Position numbers and translations under genes: made by a program. The notes below the pieces were generated by a model. The model was not told the DNA's origin. It saw only the letters and a list, made by a program, of their open reading frames with translations, and searched no databases. This document shows positions 16,754 through 26,844 of a DNA stretch of 64,000 nucleotides, piece after piece (the first letter of the stretch is position 1; each line of letters starts with the position of its first letter). The stretch comes from JBMNEH01 sp050948665 (GTDB taxonomy: Bacteria; Bacillota; Clostridia; Christensenellales; UMGS416): contig JBMNEH010000001.1 in NCBI GenBank assembly GCA_050948665.1, forward strand, positions 124,001 to 188,000. The letters run 5' to 3'.

Positions 16754-18214
16754 TTAACCCGTGAAGCCGTCCTTGCTGCTGCCGTAGACATTGCCGGCGG
16801 GGCCGGTTCCGATGGTGTAGGTCATGCCGGGGAGGAAGGTGAACAGATCGGTCACGTAGTATTCCCCCTCATCGCCGAAGGCCTCCTCATCGGAGATCCA
16901 GGTATCCCCCTCGGCGATCCTCAGCGTATACTTCCCGGCGCCGAAATATTTGGTGACGCTGCTGTGGGGATCGAGTTTTATCGTAAACACGAGGGACCCC
17001 CACTCATCGAACAGCTTATAACAGCCGGATTTTTCCCCCGTGGACAGATAGAGCGCGCTGGGCAGATCGGCATTTTCCGAGGGGACGGGGGTGGGATCGG
17101 GGGCGGCGTAGGGCAGCACATCCTCCGCCAGCACCGCCTGAGGCTGGCCGATGGCAGTCAGAAAATATTGGTGGGAAAGGCCGTCATAATAATCCATATA
17201 CAGATAGTCCCCCACCTTTACGATACGGTTGGTGGGCGAGGCGCCGGTGAACAGGGTTTCCGGCGGCCCCCCGGCCAGCGGGATCCGCACGGTGGAGGGA
17301 TCCTCCTCCCCGCCGGCGCAGTAGACATACCCGCCCTCCACCCAGTAGGGAGTTTTGGTTCCCCCCGGCATGGCGCCGGTTTCCCCGGTGGAGAGATCCA
17401 TCCGGAAATGGGAGACGACACCATCGGGATCCTCCCGGTAATCCGCGTCGATGTTGAAAACGGTATAATACAGCACGCCGTCAAACAAATGGGGAGAATG
17501 GCCGTACTCCGCCACCGTCTCCCGGAGGGAAAGGTCGGCCAAGGAGGCCCGGCAGAGGTCGTTGTAGGTTTCCTGGGAGTCCTCCTCAATTTCCCGGTAC
17601 CGGGTATAGTAAAGCCAGTCCCCGTATACCAGGATGTCCGGAAAGCCGTTGTCAAAGACCAAGTCGGTAACGGTGACGGCGCCGGAGGCGCAGTCATAGA
17701 TCCGCAGCGTGTTGGTGAGGAAATCCTCCTGCGCGAGGAAATACAGCTTGCCCCCCGCGTACCAGGAGCCGGACACGTCAAAATACTCCAGGTCGGCGGA
17801 GGGATCGTACAGCAGCTCCGCCTCCCCGTCGCCCGTGACCCGGTAGAGCTCATCGGAATAACTCCAGAAATACAGGGTATCCCCGGCCAGACTGAGATGA
17901 TTGTAGCCGCCCGCAAAGAGCGTCTCCTCTTCCGCGAAGGGAGGGGCCGACCGGCGGAGCCCGTTGGGGTCGTAACGGTTGTAATACAGGAACCCGCCGT
18001 CGGTCACCTCCCGCCAGCCGTTGACGCGGGAATCGGAAATCTCCGCCGGCGCAAAAGGAGCGGGCTCCGGGGTAAACTCCGGGGCGGACTCCGCCGTTTC
18101 CGACGGAAGGGGGGTCTCCCGCAGGCGGGAAACCAGCAGGGAGGCGATATCCTGCGCGCAGCCCGTCATCAGCGCCAGCAGCCCCGCCAGCAGCAGTGCA
18201 AGAATTTTTCTCAT
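16754..18214 (-). CDS. Lipoprotein with propeller-type repeats (DUF5050-like)
   Basis: A 486-residue exported lipoprotein: MRKILALLLAGLLALMTGCAQ has a lipobox with Cys19. Residues about 65-360 are repeated strand-rich units of the kind GDTLYFWSYSDELYRVTGDGE, GDWLYYTRY and GGYVYCAGGEED, typical of DUF5050/beta-propeller surface proteins. The last ~100 residues form a separate beta domain (VFTIKLDPHSSVTKYFGAGKYT). Function unknown. Its start overlaps the stop of the alkyltransferase gene by four bases (ATGA), making it the third gene of an overlapping operon, an odd partner for a DNA-repair gene. Confidence 0.75.
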   Translation of the reverse strand: MRKILALLLAGLLALMTGCAQDIASLLVSRLRETPLPSETAESAPEFTPEPAPFAPAEISDSRVNGWREVTDGGFLYYNRYDPNGLRRSAPPFAEEETLFAGGYNHLSLAGDTLYFWSYSDELYRVTGDGEAELLYDPSADLEYFDVSGSWYAGGKLYFLAQEDFLTNTLRIYDCASGAVTVTDLVFDNGFPDILVYGDWLYYTRYREIEEDSQETYNDLCRASLADLSLRETVAEYGHSPHLFDGVLYYTVFNIDADYREDPDGVVSHFRMDLSTGETGAMPGGTKTPYWVEGGYVYCAGGEEDPSTVRIPLAGGPPETLFTGASPTNRIVKVGDYLYMDYYDGLSHQYFLTAIGQPQAVLAEDVLPYAAPDPTPVPSENADLPSALYLSTGEKSGCYKLFDEWGSLVFTIKLDPHSSVTKYFGAGKYTLRIAEGDTWISDEEAFGDEGEYYVTDLFTFLPGMTYTIGTGPAGNVYGSSKDGFTG

Positions 18215-18693
18215 GGCTTTGTCTCCGTTTCATCGGCAGGGACGGCCCCGCCGCGTTTTTCCAGCGCCAGCAGCGCGATCTTCATTTCCGGGCCCGGAGC
18301 GTAGCCGCCGGGCCCGCCTTTGGCGGTGACCCGGTGGCAGGGGATCAACAGGGGGAGGGGGTTGGCATGGCAGGCGCCGCCCACCGCCCTGGCGGCCGAC
18401 GGCCGGCCCAGTGCCGCGGCGATCTCCCCGTAGGCGCGGGTCTCCCCGTAGGGGATCTCCCCCAGCAGCCGCCATACCCGGGTTTGGAAGGGGGTGCCTT
18501 TGGGGGCAAGGGGAAGGGTGAAGCGCCGGAGGGACCCGGAAAAATAGGCCGCCAGCTGCCGCCCGGCCTCCCTCAGCAGCGGCGTCGGCGTATCCGGCAG
18601 GGACGGGCCGTTCCATACCAGCCGGGTCAGGGCGCCTCCCTCCTGGATCAGGGTCGCCCAGCCTCCGGGGAGGAGGAAGGTCATACTGTTCAT
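18211..18693 (-). CDS. ogt: Methylated-DNA--protein-cysteine methyltransferase
   Basis: 160 residues. It repairs O6-alkylguanine by moving the alkyl group to its own Cys. The active-site motif LIPCHRVTAKGG is present, as is the DNA-recognition helix GETRAYGEIAAALGRPSAARAVGGA. The N-terminal domain is short, as in Ogt-type proteins. The gene overlaps both neighbours by four bases, so it is translated together with a GH78-like glycosidase and a surface lipoprotein. A second protein of the same fold, lacking the Cys motif, is encoded at 57039-57518. Confidence 0.92.
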   Translation of the reverse strand: MNSMTFLLPGGWATLIQEGGALTRLVWNGPSLPDTPTPLLREAGRQLAAYFSGSLRRFTLPLAPKGTPFQTRVWRLLGEIPYGETRAYGEIAAALGRPSAARAVGGACHANPLPLLIPCHRVTAKGGPGGYAPGPEMKIALLALEKRGGAVPADETETKP

Positions 18694-20738
18694 GGCCGAG
18701 CCGCCTCCGCCGCCTCCCTGAGGAGGGCTCCGGCGTAGGCGGCGAAACCGTGGCAGAGGGAGGCGGTGGGGGATTCCATTTCCCAGAGGGTGCCGGTGGC
18801 GGACGCCATGCCGTCAAAGGTCTCGCGGAGTTCCCGCCGGAGCCTGTCATACATCCCCTCCCGGCGGAAGAGCTCCATACGCAGCATATAGCCGACGAAC
18901 ACATTGGCCGGGGCGACCTCCGGCCAGAGCCCGGTATCCTTTCTCCGCACGCCGAAATCCTCCACCAGCCGCCGCCACAGCGCCGGGTGGCTTTCCGGCG
19001 TTGCGGCGCGGGTGAAGAAGGCGTAATACTGGCAGACCTCCGTCACCTCATCGCCCGTCCGGAGAGAATTCCCCTCCCGGAAGGCTCTGTCCCGGAAAAA
19101 CCGTCCGTCATAGGACTGCCCGCGCACGGTTTCCCGCAGAGCCTCCGCCTTGTCCCGGAGGGCTTCGTACCCGTAGAGGCCGGCCGCCGCCTCCAGTGTC
19201 AGGGCGTAGAGCATATTGGTGGGATAGTTCACGTCCCGCACCAGATCGTTGGCCCGGGACCACTCCACAAAGTTCCAGCCGGGGACATTTTCCAGCAGGC
19301 CCCCGTCGTTTTCCATGGACCGGAGCAGCGCCAGCACCTTATCCACCCGGGGACGGAAGGCACGCAGCAGCTCTTCGTCCATACCCCGGCTCCGGGAATC
19401 CGCCAGCTGCAGCACCAGCCACTGGGCCCAGTTGACGATGAACCCCCCGTCGGGGTGATCCGCCGGGTAGCACATGGCGGGCATTCCCTCGGGCAGCGCC
19501 GGATCCTGCCGGGAAAGGAGATAATTTTCCAGAAAATTCCTCTCCGCCCGGAGGTCGCCGGTGATGGCGTACTGGGCCCGGGCGGCAAACCAGCTGTCAC
19601 ACAGCCAGCCGCCCCGCTCCCTGGAGGGACAGTCCATAAAGATATCCAGCGCGTTCTGCCGCAGCGTTTCCTCCGCCGCCCGGTAAAGCAACTCGTCCTC
19701 CGCCGGGGGCTGCCACCCGTTTTTTGCCGGAGGCGCCTTATACTCCAGCATGCCCATCCTCCGGACCTCGCAGCGGCCGGAAAGCACCGCCATGCCCATA
19801 AACTGACAGGTGTAGCACTCAAAGGCGGTAAAACGGGAGGCGCCGGCCGGCAGCCTCAGTTTGATGATATTGCAGCATTCGCAGCGCATGGGGTCGATCT
19901 TCCCCCCGGTCAGCCGCTCGTCAAAGTACAGAAGCAGCTCGGTCTCCTCCCGGCAGACCGCCTCCAGCAGGGGGAAGCCGGTACGGTTTCCCGGCAGCGC
20001 CCGGACAAGGTATTCCCCCGCGGCGTATTCCCCGCCCTCCCTGCCGCCGGAGACGAAGCGCATCTCCTGAAAGCGGTCGGTCAGCCGGTGCTCCGGCAGC
20101 ACATCGGGATAGCCGAGGTAATTTTCACTGATCCGGGTCTGCCGGAAGCGGATGTAGTTTGAGGGGATGTGGCCGGCGGTGAAGCGGCCCTCGTCCACCG
20201 GCAGCGCGGCGAGGACTTCCCCCATTTCCGGCAGCGCCACCCTCCGGGGCAGCAGCTTTACCGGGGGCAGGGGGAGGCATTCCGCCGGCGCCGCCTCCGG
20301 CAGGGTCATGTCCCACACCTCGGTAAACCCTCTTTGAAAGCTGTACCGTTCCGCCCGCCGCAGCCGGCGGTGTTCCAACCGGCAGAGGAAATCCCGGCCG
20401 GTGGCGAGGAGGCTTTCCTCCCCGGCAAATACCTCCGCCCGGAGGAAGGAGGGCTGGCGCAGGGTATAGTAGCTGTTGACGCAGTAGCCGGCCACCGACA
20501 GCTCCAGCCGTTTTCCCGGGGGCAGCGGCCACTCATCCACCCGGGCGTAGCCGTGGGCGGCCCTGGCGGGGCCGTAGGCGAAGGGAACGCCGTCCACTGA
20601 CCCCCGGTACAGGCAGCCGCAGGCGACCCGGAGGGTCAGCTCCCCCTCCGGCAGATCGGCGGTAAAGCTGCAGTGGGTATTCATTTCCATTTCCCGCCCC
20701 GCCGGCCAGACCGGCAGCGCCCGCTTGAAATAATCCAT
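18690..20738 (-). CDS. GH78-like (alpha-L-rhamnosidase family) protein
   Basis: 682 residues resembling bacterial alpha-L-rhamnosidases. Residues 1-340 are beta-rich accessory domains. From about 345 an alpha/alpha toroid begins, with the motif FMDCPSRERGGWLCDSWFAA (368-387), equivalent to the DCPxRxERxGWxGD active-site loop of GH78. Here the usual GWTGD reads GWLCD, so substrate or activity may differ. No signal peptide is seen. The neighbouring rfbA-rfbB genes make a precursor of rhamnose, but that link is only suggestive. ATG 20738 follows CGGAGGGG; a promoter is at 20760-20789. First gene of the overlapping operon with ogt and the 16754 lipoprotein. Confidence 0.8.
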   Translation of the reverse strand: MDYFKRALPVWPAGREMEMNTHCSFTADLPEGELTLRVACGCLYRGSVDGVPFAYGPARAAHGYARVDEWPLPPGKRLELSVAGYCVNSYYTLRQPSFLRAEVFAGEESLLATGRDFLCRLEHRRLRRAERYSFQRGFTEVWDMTLPEAAPAECLPLPPVKLLPRRVALPEMGEVLAALPVDEGRFTAGHIPSNYIRFRQTRISENYLGYPDVLPEHRLTDRFQEMRFVSGGREGGEYAAGEYLVRALPGNRTGFPLLEAVCREETELLLYFDERLTGGKIDPMRCECCNIIKLRLPAGASRFTAFECYTCQFMGMAVLSGRCEVRRMGMLEYKAPPAKNGWQPPAEDELLYRAAEETLRQNALDIFMDCPSRERGGWLCDSWFAARAQYAITGDLRAERNFLENYLLSRQDPALPEGMPAMCYPADHPDGGFIVNWAQWLVLQLADSRSRGMDEELLRAFRPRVDKVLALLRSMENDGGLLENVPGWNFVEWSRANDLVRDVNYPTNMLYALTLEAAAGLYGYEALRDKAEALRETVRGQSYDGRFFRDRAFREGNSLRTGDEVTEVCQYYAFFTRAATPESHPALWRRLVEDFGVRRKDTGLWPEVAPANVFVGYMLRMELFRREGMYDRLRRELRETFDGMASATGTLWEMESPTASLCHGFAAYAGALLREAAEAARP

Positions 20739-20759
20739 TACGACCCCTCCGTTTCCTCA

Positions 20760-20789
20760 ATTATACGGCAAGACGGGGGGCGGGGGCAA
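20760..20789 (-). promoter_or_regulatory. Promoter of the GH78-like operon
   Basis: On the minus strand TTGCCC (plus 20784-20789) and TATAAT (plus 20760-20765) are separated by 18 bases, 22 bases upstream of the start codon. Confidence 0.5.
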
Positions 20790-20859
20790 GGGATTTTATC
20801 CGGTTCCCCGGGGGAAGGGTACCCGGGGAGGCGGAAGGGCCGCATGGCAGGAAAGAAGG

Positions 20860-21060
20860 AGGGGGAAACAGGCGACGGAAGCAAGGGGGAGGCGGGGAGA
20901 ACGCGGGGAGCAGAGGGACACAAATGACAGAGGGGGAACCCCGCCTCATCCGCCTCGCAAGCCAGGCGCCTTCCCGGTCGGAAAGCAAGGGGAAAGCCTG
21001 TATACATCCGTCTCCGTTGGTTGTGCGGACTTTTATCAAGGGGAGGGCGGGAAAGGAAAA
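20860..21060. repeat. Dispersed GC-rich intergenic repeat, copy 1
   Basis: Within the 583-base gap between the GH78-like and CotH genes, this stretch (GAGAACGCGGGG ... CCGCCTCATCCGCCTCGCAAG ... GCCTTCCCGGTCGGAAAGC ... ATACATCCGTCT) recurs at 25036-25165 and, in part, in the tandem array at 61770-62150. It holds a CCTTCCC/GGGGAA inverted repeat. No credible gene is seen in the gap. The remaining ~200 bases are purine-rich with no recognisable feature apart from the downstream promoter. Confidence 0.6.
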
Positions 21061-21228
21061 AGGGGAAGGCGTGCAGGGACTCAAGGGGCGGGGGAAGGCT
21101 TGGAGGATGTCAGGGGGCAGTGAGGGGAAAGAGGAAGGCGGGGAGGGAAAAAGGGGAGGGCTCGCGGGACGGAAGACGGCGGAGGGAGAGCTCCGCGCGT
21201 CGGCCGGGGGGACGGCGCCGGTTATTCC

Positions 21229-21257
21229 TTGCCAGAGAGGGGGTTTGTTGCTATAAT
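21229..21257 (+). promoter_or_regulatory. Promoter of the CotH gene
   Basis: TTGCCA (21229-21234), a 17-base spacer and TATAAT (21252-21257). The predicted transcript start near 21264 excludes the longer reading frame beginning at 21229 and supports ATG 21322. Confidence 0.75.
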
Positions 21258-21321
21258 ACCGTATAGTAAGCAGATAGAGTTATCATACCGCAGGGAAAGA
21301 AAAAGAGGACAGGCGGCAGGC

Positions 21322-24300
21322 ATGGAAGATTTAACGGACATCAAGAAAGGCCCTTCCCGGAAAAAAGGGGCGCTGCTGTTGACGGGGCTGGCGCTGGCGC
21401 TGATATTCATCGGCGTGATCGTATGGGCGCTGGCCACCGCCTCTCCCTGGGGCGGCACCCCGGTGGTCCTCAGCGAGATCATGACTTCCAACACCTCTTA
21501 TCCCGACAGCAAGGGAAGGCTTTGCGACTGGATCGAGCTGCACAACAGGGCGGACTACGCCGTCTCCCTGAGAGGATATACCCTGTCGGACAATCTGGAG
21601 GGGGCAAAGTATACCTTCCCGGAGGACGCCTCGATCCCCGCCGGGGGATATTATGTGGTCTCCTGCATCCGGGACGGGGGGGAGGACGCCGCCAATTTTG
21701 CCCTCTCAAGGGAGGGGGGAGAGGTGGTCTCTCTGACCGACGGCAACGGTACGCTGGCCGACAGGGTGATCACCCGGAGGCTGGACAAGAACACCTCGAT
21801 GATCCCGGGAGAGAAGGGGGTCTGGGAGGTCTGCCTCCATCCCACCCCCGGGTATGCCAACGACGCCGCCGGGCGGGCCGCCTATGAGGCCGCCCGCAGC
21901 CGTGCGGATACCGGGATCGTGCTGTCCGAGGTGATGGCCGACAACGCCGGCGCGGCGGCCGACGAAAACGGCAATTGGGGGGACTGGGTGGAGATCACCA
22001 ACACCGGCCCGGAGAAGGCAGACCTGACCGGCTGGTTTTTGACCGACGACCCCGCCAAGCCCACCCGCTACACCCTGCCGCAGGTCCTGCTGGAGCCGGG
22101 GGAGAGCCTGCTGATCTGGGCGGACGGGGGGGATACCGGCCTGCACGCCGGGTTTAAACTCTCCTCCTCCGGGGAGACGCTGGAGCTCCGCACGCCTGAC
22201 GGCAGGCTGGCGGACAGCCTGACCTACCCCCCCCTGGGCGCCAACATGGCCTGGCAGCGGCAGCCGGACGGCAGTTTTCTGGCGGTGGAGGGAGGCACCC
22301 CCGGCAGGCCGGAGACCGGGTCGGACAAATCGGACTCACCCCTTCGCATTACGGAGATCATGCCCAGGAACCTGACGGTGGCCAAGGATGACAAGGGGTT
22401 GGCGTGGGACTGGGTGGAGATCACCAATATGGGGGAGATGGCGGTGGAAACGGGGGCGTATTCCCTCACCGACGACCCGGAGGTCCCCAAGATGTGGCAG
22501 CTGCCGGAGGGCAGGCTGGAGCCGGGCGAGTGTCTGCTGGTGTACGCCGCCGGAGGAGAGGCCGCCGGCGGAATGTACGCCCCCTTCGCCCTGTCAGCGG
22601 GGGAAAGGCTGGCGCTGACCGACGGCCGGGGGCTGACGGCGGACAGCCTGACGGTGCCGGAAACCGAGGAGAATTTCGCCTGGCAGCGGCAGCATGACGG
22701 CAGCTTTGCCGCGGTAAGGGGAGGGACCCCCGGTTCGGCGGAAACCGGGGAGCCGGCGATCGAGACGGATGTGTATATCAGCGAGGTCATGGCGGACAAT
22801 ACGCTGACCTTTGTTCCCGGCGCCGGCACCGCCGACTGGGTGGAGCTGGCATCCGCCGGGGAGGGGGCCGACCTGACCGACTGGTGGCTTTCCAAGGACG
22901 CCGATGACCCCTTCCAGTGGAGGATCTCCGGGATGGCGCTGGAGGCCGGGGGGTACGCCGTCGCCGCCGCCTCGGGCGAGGGGGAAAGCTTCCGCCTGTC
23001 GGCCAAGGGGGAGAGCCTTGCCCTCTACACCCCGGACGGGGCGCTGGCGTCGGAAATGACCTTCGGCGCCTCGGAGCCCGACCAGGCTTATGCCCGGAGC
23101 GCGCCGGGGGGGACGCCGGAAGCCACCTTCTACGCCACGCCGGGGCAGCCCAACAGCGCCGCCGGATGGCTGGAGGCGCAGCGGGGGGCGGAGATCCCCG
23201 CCGGACTGTACATCAGCGAGGTGATGACGGGGAACCGCACCCTTTCTCTGGGCGCGGGAGGGTATTACGACTGGGTGGAGCTGACCAACGGCGGAACGGA
23301 GGAGGCGAGGCTGTCGGAATACGCCCTGGGGGACAGGGATGACCCGGACAGGGCGGTGACCCTGCCGGGAAGGACACTTCAGCCGGGGGAACGGACGGTG
23401 GTGCTCTGCACGGGAGAAGACAGGCCGGGGGGGAACCGGCTGACGCTGCCCCTCAAGCTGAACGATATACGGGAGGGGGTCTACCTGTATAAGGGGGAGA
23501 CCCTGATCGACGGCCTGCTGGCCTTTGACCTGCCCGCCGGGGGCAGTATCGGCAGGATGCCGGGGGAGGGGGGCGTTTTCCGTTTCGCCGTACCCACGCC
23601 GGGGGAGGAGAACACCGGGGGCGTCAGGGAAATCTCCGGACTGCCGGAGGCCTCATTGCCCCAGGGCGTGTATGACCGGGAAAGCGTGACGGTCACACTA
23701 TCCGGCCCGGGAAGGATGCGCTACACGCTGGACGGCTCCGTACCCACAGAGGGGGACGCCGCGGTCACCGGCCCCCTGCAGCTGAACGGCTCCGCCGCCC
23801 TCCGTGTGCGGTGCTGGGAGGAGGGGAAGCTGCCCGGGGAAACCGCGACATTCCACTATATCCTCAATGAGGGGCATACCCTGCCGGTGCTTTGCCTGGC
23901 TCTCGACCCGGAGGATATGTTCGGCCATTATACCGGGATCTACGTCGCGGGGGCGCACAGGAATTATTTTCAGGACTGGGAGAAGGTCTGCAACCTGGCC
24001 TACTTCGATGGGAAGGGGAGCGTCTCGCTGGACTGCGGTCTCAAGATGCACGGCGCGGGCAGCCGGGAAACCAGCCAAAAAAAGTCACTGAAGGTGAATT
24101 TCCGGGGGGCCTACGGCGCGAAAACACTGGAGTATGACCTGTTCGGCAACGGACGCACCAGCTTTGATTCGCTGGTGATACGGGCCGGGGAGGATTACAA
24201 CAGGGCTTTTATCCGGGAGGAGCTGTTTACCTCGCTGGCGGCGGAGGGGTGCCCGGAGCTGATCACCCAGGATTTTCAGTATGTGGCGCTCTACCTCAAC

Positions 24301-25005
24301 GGGGAGTTTTTCGGCATTTTCTGTATGAAGGAGAGGCTGAACGCGGACACCTACGCCGAGAAGATCCATGTGCCGGAGGAGACCTGTCAGGTGGTGTCCG
24401 CCGGCAACGGCCTGGGCAGGGATTTTATGGCGCTGTACCAGTACGCCTACAGCCACGACATGACCGACCCGGAATGCTTCGCCTATATGGAGGAGCGGGT
24501 GGATTTTGATTCGGTGATCGACTGGACGGTGTTTGAGGCCTACTCGGGCAACCCGGATATTTCCGGCAATGTCCGCTACGCCTACAGCAGCGAGGAGGGG
24601 AAGTGGCGGTTCTGCCTGTACGACCTGGACTGGGCCTTCGGGCAGGGGAGGCTTTCCTTCACGCGGCTGCTGACGGGGAGATCCCACTACAATGTGTTTT
24701 TCAACGCCCTGATCAGGAACCCGGTGTTCCGGGACCGGTTCCTGACCCGGACGGCGGAGCTGCTGGACGGCGTGCTGGCCAATGACCATGTTTTCGCCCG
24801 CATCGACGAGCTGGCGGCGATCGTGGAGCCGGAAATGCCCCGGGAGAAGGAAAAGTGGGGTTCCTCCGTCAAGGCCTGGCGGCAGCGGCTGGGGTACCTG
24901 AAGACCTATCTGGAGATCGGCGACCGCCGGGCGGAACTGATCGCCGACCTGCGCACCGCCATCCGCCTTACCGCGGAGGAAAGGCAGAGGTATTTCGGAG
25001 GGTAA
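21322..25005 (+). CDS. Membrane-anchored CotH kinase-family protein with five lamin-tail domains
   Basis: 1227 residues. A basic N-terminus and one TM helix (about 20-42) place the rest outside the cell. Five tandem lamin-tail (LTD) domains follow, each opening with an (S/T)E(I/V)M pattern and a DW(V/I)EL or DWVEI core: LSEIMTSNTS near 50, LSEVMADNAG near 200, ITEIMPRNLT near 345, ISEVMADNTL near 485 and ISEVMTGNRT near 635. A chitobiase-type beta domain (MRYTLDGSVPTEGD, about 800) precedes a C-terminal CotH domain (about 850-1190) with LKMHGAGSRETSQKKSLKVN and LVIRAGEDYNRAFIREE. CotH proteins are atypical secreted kinases known from spore coats. Here the tandem LTDs suggest cell-surface display. 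It is monocistronic. Confidence 0.88.
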   Translation: MEDLTDIKKGPSRKKGALLLTGLALALIFIGVIVWALATASPWGGTPVVLSEIMTSNTSYPDSKGRLCDWIELHNRADYAVSLRGYTLSDNLEGAKYTFPEDASIPAGGYYVVSCIRDGGEDAANFALSREGGEVVSLTDGNGTLADRVITRRLDKNTSMIPGEKGVWEVCLHPTPGYANDAAGRAAYEAARSRADTGIVLSEVMADNAGAAADENGNWGDWVEITNTGPEKADLTGWFLTDDPAKPTRYTLPQVLLEPGESLLIWADGGDTGLHAGFKLSSSGETLELRTPDGRLADSLTYPPLGANMAWQRQPDGSFLAVEGGTPGRPETGSDKSDSPLRITEIMPRNLTVAKDDKGLAWDWVEITNMGEMAVETGAYSLTDDPEVPKMWQLPEGRLEPGECLLVYAAGGEAAGGMYAPFALSAGERLALTDGRGLTADSLTVPETEENFAWQRQHDGSFAAVRGGTPGSAETGEPAIETDVYISEVMADNTLTFVPGAGTADWVELASAGEGADLTDWWLSKDADDPFQWRISGMALEAGGYAVAAASGEGESFRLSAKGESLALYTPDGALASEMTFGASEPDQAYARSAPGGTPEATFYATPGQPNSAAGWLEAQRGAEIPAGLYISEVMTGNRTLSLGAGGYYDWVELTNGGTEEARLSEYALGDRDDPDRAVTLPGRTLQPGERTVVLCTGEDRPGGNRLTLPLKLNDIREGVYLYKGETLIDGLLAFDLPAGGSIGRMPGEGGVFRFAVPTPGEENTGGVREISGLPEASLPQGVYDRESVTVTLSGPGRMRYTLDGSVPTEGDAAVTGPLQLNGSAALRVRCWEEGKLPGETATFHYILNEGHTLPVLCLALDPEDMFGHYTGIYVAGAHRNYFQDWEKVCNLAYFDGKGSVSLDCGLKMHGAGSRETSQKKSLKVNFRGAYGAKTLEYDLFGNGRTSFDSLVIRAGEDYNRAFIREELFTSLAAEGCPELITQDFQYVALYLNGEFFGIFCMKERLNADTYAEKIHVPEETCQVVSAGNGLGRDFMALYQYAYSHDMTDPECFAYMEERVDFDSVIDWTVFEAYSGNPDISGNVRYAYSSEEGKWRFCLYDLDWAFGQGRLSFTRLLTGRSHYNVFFNALIRNPVFRDRFLTRTAELLDGVLANDHVFARIDELAAIVEPEMPREKEKWGSSVKAWRQRLGYLKTYLEIGDRRAELIADLRTAIRLTAEERQRYFGG

Positions 25006-25035
25006 GGGGAGAAGCCCCCGCATCGGCGGGGGAAC

Positions 25036-25165
25036 GAAGTTTCATAACAGGATCCCGCCTCATCGGCCTTGCCGCGGCGGGGCCGCCTTCCCCCGGTCGC
25101 GAGGCGGAGGGGAAGGCTTTCATACATCCGTCTGTGTGTATTGTGTGGATTTCAATCAAGAGGAA
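25036..25165. repeat. Dispersed GC-rich intergenic repeat, copy 2
   Basis: CCCGCCTCATCGGCCTTGC ... CCGCCTTCCCCCGGTCGCGAGG ... GGGGAAGGCTTTCATACATCCGTCTGTGT matches the copy at 20940-21040 over about 100 bases. CCTTCCCC and GGGGAAGG can form an 8-bp stem. It marks the junction between the GC-rich CotH gene and the AT-richer restriction-modification island. Confidence 0.6.
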
Positions 25166-25203
25166 AAAATAAAGAACGACGCAGAGAAAGGCGGCGAGGG
25201 ATA

Positions 25204-26352
<1,149 letters not shown>

Positions 26353-26844
26353 CGGTATCATGGGAGTGCCAATCACATTCCTTGAAAAGTTTAACCCCGA
26401 ACAGTTTGAAATCATTGGAGCAACAGAAAGCGAAGGAAAGGGATTTGCCGCTGGGTTGTGGAATGCAGAAAGCGGAGTTGCGCAGCCTGTTGTTTGCGGA
26501 AGCCGCAGATACAAGAGATTATTTATCAGGCACAAGGTGTAATGGAGTTATGGGTGTACCTATTACTTTTTTAGAGAAATACAATCCCGAGCAATTTGAA
26601 ATACTTGGTATTACGCTTGGTAACACTGTAGATTATCCAATGACCGTCATTTATGAAAATGCAGTCCAGCATAATAAGGACGGTAGCACACAAGGAGGTA
26701 GTAAGGTAAACACAAGAGCGGCTGTTTTGGTAAAGGAAAAACCAGCCGAAACAGTTTATTATACGGCTGACAATGCAGACGGTTATTTGCTTAGCATTTA
26801 TCCGCGCATACTAATCCGTCAGATAAGTAGGGAGTGACAATAAA

